This document shows, piece by piece, positions 33,034-39,614 of a DNA stretch of 64,000 nt. The stretch lies in assembly GCA_016713225.1 (NCBI GenBank), contig JADJPO010000002.1, positions 992,001-1,056,000 of the forward strand, given 5' to 3'. The DNA comes from Kineosporiaceae bacterium (lineage in GTDB: Bacteria; Actinomycetota; Actinomycetes; Actinomycetales; Kineosporiaceae). Under the pieces are notes generated by a model. It saw nothing but the letters and a program-made list of their open reading frames with translations, did no database searches and had not been told where the DNA came from. Each line of letters starts with the position of its first letter. Position 1 is the stretch's first letter. Both the position numbers and the translations under genes were made by a program.

Positions 33034-33067
33034 CCACGTGATCACGTGGTGATCACCCGGTGATCAC
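33034..33067. promoter_or_regulatory. Three phased GTGATCAC palindromes
   Basis: The 8-base palindrome GTGATCAC occurs at 33038-33045, 33049-33056 and 33060-33067. The spacing is exactly 11 bases, about one DNA turn. The first copy is extended to a 16-base perfect palindrome (33034-33049). The cluster lies 62-91 bases upstream of the minus-strand methyltransferase gene and is probably an array of protein-binding sites. Confidence 0.6.
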
Positions 33068-33174
33068 GCTGGCTCGCGGTCACGGTGTGCTCCAGCCGGC
33101 GATCGAGGGCGTCGATCTCCGATCGGACACGAAGCTGGCCGCTGTTCCTACCCGAGGTGCCCGGACTCGTCGAA

Positions 33175-33339
33175 TCAGTCGCGCGGTCGGGAGCGGATCA
33201 GGTGCAGCAGTGCAGCGACCAGCAGGAGGGGAGCGGCGCTCGACATCACGAGCACTCCGGGCCCGGGCAACCGGATCATCGCTGCGCCCGCCAGCAGGAG
33301 CAGAACGGCGATGATCGTCAGGTAACGGGCCACGCTCAC
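33175..33339 (-). CDS. Possible small membrane protein
   Basis: A 54-codon frame starts at GTG 33339 and encodes two hydrophobic helices (about residues 5-22 and 27-47). A short basic tail ends in SRPRD. Codon third positions are mostly G/C, as in genuine genes here. There is no recognisable ribosome site, and a second GTG lies six bases downstream. It belongs to no family I know. It occupies an otherwise empty stretch between the SatD-linked membrane protein and the methyltransferase gene. Confidence 0.4.
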   Translation of the reverse strand: MSVARYLTIIAVLLLLAGAAMIRLPGPGVLVMSSAAPLLLVAALLHLIRSRPRD

Positions 33340-33417
33340 GGTGGTCGATTCTGGCAGGAGTGCCGGCCGGCCCGGCGGACCCGTCCCGGGAGACCTGTCC
33401 GGTTCCGCGAAGCAGCC

Positions 33418-33972
33418 TCAGCTCAGCAGTGCCATGCCGACCGCGGCGCATCCGGCGGCCCACAACACGCTGGCGAAGGTGCCGATGATGAACCGCTCGG
33501 CCGCCGCCGGCGACCGCAGCTCGGGGTAACGACCCAGGCCCTTGATGGCCAGGGCGATCGCGATGCCCTCCGGCCAGCCCGCCAGCAGTGAGGCCGTGAT
33601 GCCCAGTCGCTCGAGGGTGCCGACCCACGCCCCGCCGTGCAGCACATCGGGATCTGCCGGGCCGGGGCGGTCGCGCCGTCCGGGATCGGCCAGCCGCAGC
33701 ACCGCGGTGGCGACCGGGCCACCCCCCGCCACCGAGCCCGCCCCCACCAGTCCCAGGGCGATGACCGTGGCGCCCCCGCTGACGGCGGCGGCCTGCCAGG
33801 CCAGGATCTCGGCAGCGGCCAACCCCGTCGTGGCGACGACGACCACGGCGCCGGCGCGCAGGCGCAGCCGCCGCACGTGACGCACTCGGCCCCAGAACGG
33901 CAGAGCCAGGACGGCCAGGCCCCCGAGCACGGCCTGGGCCGCCACGGCCGCCACGTTCACGTGCGGGTTCAC
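33418..33972 (-). CDS. Membrane protein paired with SatD-like gene
   Basis: The 184-residue product has four or five hydrophobic helices (about residues 8-26, 38-60, 64-84, 120-140 and 158-182). The two halves are joined by an arginine- and proline-rich loop (about 92-112). The second half, with WPEGIAIALAIKGLGRYPEL and then AAERFIIGTFASVLWA, resembles a conserved actinobacterial membrane-protein pattern. Its start overlaps the stop of the SatD-like gene by four bases, so the two are translated together. Function is unknown; in streptococci SatD is likewise linked to a membrane protein. Confidence 0.7.
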   Translation of the reverse strand: MNPHVNVAAVAAQAVLGGLAVLALPFWGRVRHVRRLRLRAGAVVVVATTGLAAAEILAWQAAAVSGGATVIALGLVGAGSVAGGGPVATAVLRLADPGRRDRPGPADPDVLHGGAWVGTLERLGITASLLAGWPEGIAIALAIKGLGRYPELRSPAAAERFIIGTFASVLWAAGCAAVGMALLS

Positions 33973-34589
33973 CGGACCGGCGTGGTGGGTTCGGCCGCGG
34001 GAGGCAGCCGCTCGGCACGGATCAGCAGGTCGGCGATCACCGGCCGCACCGCCAGCTCTTGGGAGCGCAGGCCCACCGCGAGACGTTGCCCGACGGCCTG
34101 CCGGCTGATGCCGAGCTTGGTGGCGGCCTGGGCTGCTGTGAGCCCGGCGTCGTCCAGGTCGATCGCCTGCCAGGCGGCCTCGCTGCGCCGTTGGATCACC
34201 GCGGCGAGCAGGGTCAGTACGGCATCGGCCTGGGCTGCAGGTGCGGTGTCGGCCCCCTGCACCGCCAGATGCTGTGGGCGACGCTTGGCCGCCTCGACCG
34301 CGGCGCGGGCCCGCTCGAACGCCGAGCCGCGAGCGGCCCTCGTGCTGGAGGGCAGCGGCTCGGCCACCGGGCCGGCCCCGAGCCCGATGTGCCAGTTGCC
34401 ATCTCTCACGAGATCGAGGATGGCATCGACCACCGACACCGGGTCCTCCAGCAGGCCCTGGAACTCATCGCCCGCTGTCCGCTCGAACGGCAGGCGGGTG
34501 TGGATGCGCGTGAGTCTGGCCAGCATGTGATCCACCAGATCGGTTGTGGTGCTCGATCCGCGTTGGTCGATCGTCAGGACAAAGGGCAT
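33969..34589 (-). CDS. SatD-like protein with helix-turn-helix
   Basis: This 206-residue protein begins with FVLTIDQRGSSTTTDLVDHML and TAGDEFQGLLEDP, the pattern of the SatD family. It may derive from a nucleotide-binding fold. A C-terminal helix-turn-helix follows (TAAQAATKLGISRQAVGQRL, about residues 152-171), so the protein probably binds DNA. Together with the overlapping membrane protein it forms a two-gene module whose role is not established. Upstream (34594-34640) an imperfect CTTTC/GAAAG inverted repeat could be its own operator. The intergenic space is shared with the divergent antiporter gene. Confidence 0.65.
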   Translation of the reverse strand: MPFVLTIDQRGSSTTTDLVDHMLARLTRIHTRLPFERTAGDEFQGLLEDPVSVVDAILDLVRDGNWHIGLGAGPVAEPLPSSTRAARGSAFERARAAVEAAKRRPQHLAVQGADTAPAAQADAVLTLLAAVIQRRSEAAWQAIDLDDAGLTAAQAATKLGISRQAVGQRLAVGLRSQELAVRPVIADLLIRAERLPPAAEPTTPVR

Positions 34590-34660
34590 GAATAAAGTCT
34601 GAAGCCTTTCTCAAGTGAAAGCAAGGTCTCAGGCTTGCCTTTCGGGGAATAGTGCGGGCA

Positions 34661-34666
34661 TAGGGT
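34661..34666 (+). promoter_or_regulatory. -10 element of leaderless promoter for the CPA1 antiporter gene
   Basis: TAGGGT is followed by six bases and GTG 34673. A possible -35 hexamer TTGCCT lies about 20 bases upstream. No ribosome site is present. Confidence 0.6.
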
Positions 34667-34672
34667 GCCTGC

Positions 34673-35974
34673 GTGCATCTTCTTGACCTGGCCGCGCTCC
34701 TGGCGTTTCTCATCGGCGTCCTCGCCTTCGTCAATGCCCGCTATCTGCGGCTCCCGTCGACCATCGGGGTCACCATCGCCGGTTTGGGCGTCAGCTTGCT
34801 GATGTTGGGTTTGGCCGGCCTTCAGGTGCCACTCGCCGTGAACGCCGTCGACCTGGTGCGGGACATCGACTTCGACGCGGTGGTCTTCCTCGGGGTGCTC
34901 TCGTTCCTGCTGTTCGCCGGCGCCCTCGGACTGGATTCGCACGAGCTCTGGCGCATGCGCTGGCCGGTGCTGGTGTTCGCGCTGCTGGCCACGGCGATCT
35001 CGATCGCCCTGGTGGGGGGACTGACCTACGGCGTCTTGACGCTCTTCGGTCTCGAGGTCCCGTTCGTGTACTGCCTCTTGTTCGGCTCGCTCATCAGCCC
35101 GACCGATCCGGTTGCCGTGCTCGGCATGCTGAAGCACGCCAAGGTTCCGCCACGGATCGAGACCCTGGTCGCCGGCGAGAGTCTGTTCAACGACGGCATC
35201 GGCGTGGTCGCCTTCACCGTGATCGCCGCGGCGGCCACGGCTGGTGACGGCGCTGACGGACACGGCGCGACGGGCGCCGGTGAGATCAGCCTGTTCTTCC
35301 TGCAGGAGGCGGTCGGGGGCCTGGTGCTCGGCGCCGTCCTGGGCTATGCGGGCCTGATCGGCATCCGTCTCATCGAGGACGTCGTCACCGAGGTGATGAT
35401 CTCACTCGGCGTGGTGCTGGTACTGACTGCGGTAGCCGTTCACCTGCACGTCTCCGGTCCGTTGGCCGCGGTTGCCGCCGGGTTGCTGGTCGGCTCGTTG
35501 ACCGACCGCAAGCCGTCCCTGCTCACCAGCCGGGAACGCTTCGAAGAGGTCTGGCACCTGATCGACGAGGTGCTCAACGTCGTCTTGTTCGCCTTGCTCG
35601 CGCTCGAGATCGTGGCCATCGCCTTCGAGGTGCGCTGGATCGTCATCGGCCTGATCACGATCCCGCTGGTGCTGTTCGCCCGCACGGTGAGCGTGCAGGG
35701 CTCGACGCTGTTGTTCACCCGCCGGGTCTTCGACCCGTACACCCGGCGGCTGATGGTGTGGGGTGGTCTGCGAGGTGCCCTCGGCGTCGCCATGGCCTTC
35801 ACCCTGCCGGACGGCGCCCCCCGCGAGCTGTTCCTGGTGATGACCTATTGCGTGGTCGTGTTCAGCATCGTGGTGCAGGGGCTGACCGTGGGTCGGCTGG
35901 CTGCTCGGGCGGCGGAGGCCACCGCCGAGCCGGTCGAGACGGATCCCAGCCCGGATCACGCGAGCACGAAGTAG
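34673..35974 (+). CDS. CPA1-family Na+(K+)/H+ antiporter (NhaP-like)
   Basis: This 433-residue transporter has about 12 membrane helices. The core CPA1 motifs are SPTDPVAVLGMLK (about residue 143) and GESLFNDGIGVV (about residue 168), containing the conserved Asp in the ion-binding site. The motif WGGLRGALGVAMAF comes near the end (about residue 363). It exchanges sodium or potassium for protons and helps pH and salt homeostasis. The gene converges with and overlaps an ArsB/NhaD-type antiporter gene by 19 bases, so two unrelated antiporters are grouped. The short C-terminal tail lacks a regulatory domain. Confidence 0.87.
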   Translation: MHLLDLAALLAFLIGVLAFVNARYLRLPSTIGVTIAGLGVSLLMLGLAGLQVPLAVNAVDLVRDIDFDAVVFLGVLSFLLFAGALGLDSHELWRMRWPVLVFALLATAISIALVGGLTYGVLTLFGLEVPFVYCLLFGSLISPTDPVAVLGMLKHAKVPPRIETLVAGESLFNDGIGVVAFTVIAAAATAGDGADGHGATGAGEISLFFLQEAVGGLVLGAVLGYAGLIGIRLIEDVVTEVMISLGVVLVLTAVAVHLHVSGPLAAVAAGLLVGSLTDRKPSLLTSRERFEEVWHLIDEVLNVVLFALLALEIVAIAFEVRWIVIGLITIPLVLFARTVSVQGSTLLFTRRVFDPYTRRLMVWGGLRGALGVAMAFTLPDGAPRELFLVMTYCVVVFSIVVQGLTVGRLAARAAEATAEPVETDPSPDHASTK

Positions 35975-37254
35975 CGCACCACCACGTAGGGCGTCGCGAT
36001 CGCGATCGTCACCACGGCGGTGAGCAGGCCGTACTTCGTGAAGCCCCAGAAGCTGATCGGCTGCCCGGCCTTGCGGGCCAGGCCCAGGGCGACCACGTTC
36101 GCCGAGGCGCCGACCGCCGTGGCGTTGCCGCCCAGGTCGGCGCCCAGGGCCAGCGCCCACCACAGCGATCTCGCCTGAGGCGAGCTGCCCTCGGCCGCGA
36201 CCACCTCGGCGACCACCGGGCTCATGGTGGCCACGTAGGGGATGTTGTCGATGATCGCCGACAGGGCGGCCGACCCCCACAGCAGTCCCACGGCTGCCGC
36301 AGCGAGACGTCCGTCGGCGGCCTCGGCGGCGGCGCGCGCGATCTGGTCGACGACCCCGGTGTTCACCAGTGCCCCGACCATGACGAACAGGCCGGCGAAG
36401 AAGATCAAGGTGGGCCACTCGACGTCCGAGGCGACCTCTTCGGCGTCCAGGCCCGAGACCGCCAACAGCACCAGGGCACCGATCATGGCCACCACCGCCG
36501 GCTCGAGGTGCAAGGCGGTGTGCAGGACGAAGGCGAGTGTGACCGCCGCCAGGACCACCGAGGAGATCACCAGCAGCCGCGGATCACGGATCGCGTCGCG
36601 CTCTCGCAGGGCCATGATCTGAGCGGCGCGCTGCTCGTCGTGAACGAACGCGGAGCGGAACATCACCCGGCACAACCCGATGAACACCACCATGAGGACG
36701 ACGACCAGTGGCGCCAGGTGGATGAGGAAGTCGTCGTAGGTCAACCCGCTCCGGCTGGCGATGATGATGTTGGGAGGGTCGCCGACCAGGGTGGCCGTGC
36801 CGCCGATGTTGCTGGCGAGCGTCTCGGCGATCAGGAAGGGGGTCGCCGGGACGGCGAGTCGGTCGCACACCAGGAATGTCACCGGGGCGATGAGCAGGAT
36901 CGTCGTGACGTTGTCGAGCAGGGCCGAGGCCACCGCCGTCACCACCACGAGGATCACCATCACGCGAAACGGCTTGCCCCCGGCCCGTTTCACCGCCCAG
37001 ATGGCGATGAACTCGAACACCCCGGTCCGCTCCACCACGGCGACGATGAGCATCATGCCGAGCAGCAGGAACAGTACGTTCCAGTCGATGCCGGCCTCGG
37101 GGGAGAAGAAGGCCGTGCGGCCGTCCGTCGCCTGGATGAGAAGCATGAGGACGGCGCCGCCCAGGACGATCTTGACCTTGCTGATCCGATCACTGGCGAT
37201 GAGGACGTAGGCCGAGGCGAAAACGGCTACAGCAGACCACGCGGTGAGGGTCAC
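35956..37254 (-). CDS. ArsB/NhaD superfamily cation antiporter
   Basis: The 432-residue protein has about 11-12 helices and the inverted repeats of the ion transporter superfamily. The motif LLDNVTTILLIAPVT (about residue 115) and its counterpart AIIDNIPYVATMSPV (about residue 316) are present, along with GDPPNIIIASRSGL and GADLGGNATAVGASANVV. These match the NhaD/ArsB group, which includes sodium-proton antiporters and anion permeases. I favour Na+/H+ exchange because of the convergent CPA1 gene, but arsenite or citrate-type substrates cannot be ruled out. The start is GTG 37254 and no good ribosome site is seen. Its leader is highly structured. Confidence 0.85.
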   Translation of the reverse strand: MTLTAWSAVAVFASAYVLIASDRISKVKIVLGGAVLMLLIQATDGRTAFFSPEAGIDWNVLFLLLGMMLIVAVVERTGVFEFIAIWAVKRAGGKPFRVMVILVVVTAVASALLDNVTTILLIAPVTFLVCDRLAVPATPFLIAETLASNIGGTATLVGDPPNIIIASRSGLTYDDFLIHLAPLVVVLMVVFIGLCRVMFRSAFVHDEQRAAQIMALRERDAIRDPRLLVISSVVLAAVTLAFVLHTALHLEPAVVAMIGALVLLAVSGLDAEEVASDVEWPTLIFFAGLFVMVGALVNTGVVDQIARAAAEAADGRLAAAAVGLLWGSAALSAIIDNIPYVATMSPVVAEVVAAEGSSPQARSLWWALALGADLGGNATAVGASANVVALGLARKAGQPISFWGFTKYGLLTAVVTIAIATPYVVVRYFVLA

Positions 37255-37255
37255 G

Positions 37256-37374
37256 GTACGAACTCCCGGCAGCTCGCAGGCGAGCGACGGCGAGTGACCC
37301 TGCGGGCAGGGGGCGCCGTCGCGCCGACCAGGCTTCCCGGCTCACCCGTACTCGATCACTGTAGCCCGGTCGGC
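37256..37374 (-). ncRNA. Structured leader RNA candidate upstream of the NhaD-type gene
   Basis: Read on the minus strand, the leader folds into successive hairpins. A GCTCGC/GCGAGC stem lies at 37272-37285, CCCTG/CAGGG at 37298-37311, GGCGC/GCGCC at 37312-37325, and CCGGG/CCTGG at 37328-37340. A 7-base stem GCCGACC/GGTCGGC (37323-37329 with 37368-37374) competes with two of these. A GTACG/CGTAC closing stem pairs 37256-37260 with 37347-37351, next to the GTG start. A 9-base alternative pairing (37284-37292 with 37314-37322) is mutually exclusive with several hairpins. This looks like an ion-responsive riboswitch, but I cannot assign a known class. Confidence 0.45.
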
Positions 37375-37397
37375 GGGCATCGGCCGAGCGAGATCGG

Positions 37398-37427
37398 CCG
37401 AGGTCAGCCGAGGTCAGCCGAGGTCAG
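37398..37427. repeat. Three tandem 10-bp repeats
   Basis: CCGAGGTCAG occurs three times head to tail at the 3' end of the minus-strand aminotransferase gene, overlapping its stop codon. The 10-base unit matches the DNA helical repeat. Confidence 0.85.
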
Positions 37428-38683
37428 CCCTGCACAGCGCGGTACTCCTCGGTGGCCAGCCGGATGCAGGCGGCCACCACCTGCATCGCGGTGTACACCT
37501 CCTCGACCGGCGGACGGGTGGGGGCGAGGCGGATGTTGCTGTTCGCCGGGTCGTTCCCGCCGGGGTAGGTGGCGCCCGCCGGGGTCAGGCTGACGCCCGC
37601 GGCGCCCGCCAGTTCGATGACCCGGGAGGCCACCGGTGCGGTGGTGAACAGCGAGCTGAAGTAGCCGCCCCTCGGGCTGGTCCAGGTGGCCAGACTGCCG
37701 TCGGTGCCCAGCTCGGCGGCCAGCACCTCGTCGACCGCGGCGAACTTCGGCGCGATCAGCGCGGCGTGGTCGCGCATCAATCCCGTCAGGCCACCCGGGT
37801 AGCCCTGCAGGAACCGGACGTGACGGGCTTGCTCCACCTTGTTCGGGCCGATGCTCTGGGCGCCGAGATAGGTCGAGATCCAGCCCAGGGTCGCTGCGCT
37901 GGAGGCGAGGAAGCCGAGCCCGGCGCTGGCGAAGGTGACCTTGCTGGTGCTGGCGTAGACGATCACCCGGTCGGGGTTGCCGGCCGCGGCTGCCAGCTCG
38001 ATCAGGTTCACCACCGCATCCGGTTCGCCCAGGTGGTGAGCGCGGTAGGCGTCGTCCGCGAAGATGGTGAAATCGGCTGCGGCCGTGGGCATCGCGACCA
38101 GACGGCGGGCCTTGTCGGCGCTGATCGTCTCGCCGCCCGGGTTGGAGTAGGTGGGCACGAACACGATGCCCTTGATGCTGGGGTCGCTCGCGGCGAGCTG
38201 CTCGACGGCGTCCAGATCGGGGCCGTCGGGGTGCATCGGCACGGTGACCAGCTCGAAGCCCAAGGTCTCGAGCAGCAGGAAGTGCCGGTCGTAGCCGGGC
38301 GTGGTGACGATCATCTTCGGGTGCTGCCCGAACCAGGGCTGCGATCCCCGGACGCCATGTAGCAGAGCGAAACTCAGCACCATGCCCTGCAGTTCGAGCG
38401 AGGAGTTGTTCCACACCACCACGTTGGCCGGGGCGACGTCGAGGTAGTCGGCGAACAGCGCGCGGGCACTCGGTAGCCCGGCGACGCCACCGGGGTAGTT
38501 GCGCAGGTCGATGCCGTCCAGCGAGGTGTCCTGCTCCGACAGGGCGGTGATCAGGCCGTTGGACAGGTCGAAGTCGGCATCGGACGGTTGACCGCGCTGC
38601 ATGTTGAGCTTCAGACCCTTGGCGGCGAAGGCGTCGTAGGCGGCCTGGGCGTCGGCGAGTGCGGGGCGCGCGTCGTTCGTCAT
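37424..38683 (-). CDS. PLP-dependent aminotransferase, probable aspartate aminotransferase (PF12897-like)
   Basis: The 419-residue protein matches the MocR-type/Ic subgroup of aspartate aminotransferases known from actinobacteria. It has GLDIRNYPGGVAGLPSAR-like text near residue 66, TPGYDRHFLLLE (about 128), VPTYSNPGGETIS (about 173) and the PLP lysine in YASTSKVTFASAG (about 255). The length of about 420 fits the family. The start is ATG 38683, six bases after TACTTT. No downstream amino-acid gene is adjacent. Substrate is inferred from the family only. Confidence 0.8.
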   Translation of the reverse strand: MTNDARPALADAQAAYDAFAAKGLKLNMQRGQPSDADFDLSNGLITALSEQDTSLDGIDLRNYPGGVAGLPSARALFADYLDVAPANVVVWNNSSLELQGMVLSFALLHGVRGSQPWFGQHPKMIVTTPGYDRHFLLLETLGFELVTVPMHPDGPDLDAVEQLAASDPSIKGIVFVPTYSNPGGETISADKARRLVAMPTAAADFTIFADDAYRAHHLGEPDAVVNLIELAAAAGNPDRVIVYASTSKVTFASAGLGFLASSAATLGWISTYLGAQSIGPNKVEQARHVRFLQGYPGGLTGLMRDHAALIAPKFAAVDEVLAAELGTDGSLATWTSPRGGYFSSLFTTAPVASRVIELAGAAGVSLTPAGATYPGGNDPANSNIRLAPTRPPVEEVYTAMQVVAACIRLATEEYRAVQG

Positions 38684-38689
38684 GGGCAC

Positions 38690-38695
38690 AAAGTA
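38690..38695 (-). promoter_or_regulatory. -10 element of leaderless promoter for aminotransferase
   Basis: On the minus strand TACTTT is followed by six bases and ATG 38683. There is no ribosome-binding sequence. Confidence 0.6.
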
Positions 38696-38798
38696 CTCGT
38701 CCGTGACCGGCGACCGGCGGCAGGTGTGAGGGTCCGCTGTCGCCGGATCGTGATCCTCGGCCCGGCAACGCCGGTGCACGGGGCAGCGTCCTCGGGTC

Positions 38799-39554
38799 AT
38801 GACCCACATCTGGTCCTCGCCCACTCGCTCCGTGGCGGTCCTGCTGATGTCGGCCGCAGCGTCGGCCCTCGCCGGGTGCACCGGCCCGACCCCGATCCCG
38901 GCCGATTCGGCGTCGCCCTCGTCGGCCTCGTCGGCACGGACCTCGACGGCGGTTCCGTCGTCCGGGCAGAGTTCCGCGCCGACCGCGGCTGGTGAGGCGG
39001 ATGACGTCCGGTTGCCGCACCAGGGTGTGCGCTCCACTGATACCGACATCAGCGACTGGCAGCCCACCACGTGGGCCTACCGCCCCTGCGGGGACGACGC
39101 GCCCCTGAGCTTCGGCGCGGGCGTCGACGCCCGGTCGATCGTGCAGACCGGCCCGGAGTACACCCGGCAGGAGATGGTCGCGGTCTTCCCGGACGCGGCA
39201 GCGGCCATCGCCTACGTCGCCCGCCTGGACGCCGCGGTCACCCGCTGTGCCCCGGCGGCCCGGGGCGAGCACGTGATGCGCGCGGGTGATCTGGCCGGGC
39301 CGTGGGGGCGCGGGCGGGTCTACAGCACCTCGGTCGCCGTCCGTGACGGTGCGAGCGATGCGACCGTGGGCCACATGGGTCTGGACTACCTGGTGCTCGC
39401 GCGCACCGGCCGGGCGGTCGCCGCCGTGCGTGCCGGCGGCGAGTTCACCCCGGCGATCGACCGGTTCGATGCCGCGGTGATCGCCGACCTGCGCCCGGAT
39501 CTGGAGCTCATCGCCCGTCAGCTGTGCCGCTTCACCCTGGCCGGGTGCGGCTGA
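38799..39554 (+). CDS. Probable secreted lipoprotein
   Basis: This 251-residue protein has a type II signal peptide: a basic start, a hydrophobic core VAVLLMSAAASA, and the lipobox LAGC near residue 27. A Ser/Thr/Pro-rich linker (residues 28-65) precedes a compact domain (about 75-250) with four cysteines that could form two disulfides. These are at RPCGDD, VTRCAPA, QLCRF and the terminal LAGCG. The domain is reminiscent of extracellular sensor modules of the PknH type found on actinobacterial lipoproteins, but the match is loose. The start is ATG 38799. It is divergent from the aminotransferase gene and lies just upstream of the helicase gene. Confidence 0.72.
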   Translation: MTHIWSSPTRSVAVLLMSAAASALAGCTGPTPIPADSASPSSASSARTSTAVPSSGQSSAPTAAGEADDVRLPHQGVRSTDTDISDWQPTTWAYRPCGDDAPLSFGAGVDARSIVQTGPEYTRQEMVAVFPDAAAAIAYVARLDAAVTRCAPAARGEHVMRAGDLAGPWGRGRVYSTSVAVRDGASDATVGHMGLDYLVLARTGRAVAAVRAGGEFTPAIDRFDAAVIADLRPDLELIARQLCRFTLAGCG

Positions 39555-39598
39555 TGGTTCAGCGCCGGTTGGTGCTGGGACGTGTCGGTGGGGGCACG

Positions 39599-39604
39599 TA
39601 GTCT
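39599..39604 (+). promoter_or_regulatory. Likely -10 element for pcrA
   Basis: TAGTCT lies ten bases before ATG 39615, predicting a nearly leaderless transcript. This supports that ATG over GTG 39582 as the start. Confidence 0.45.
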
Positions 39605-39614
39605 GGACGACGCC

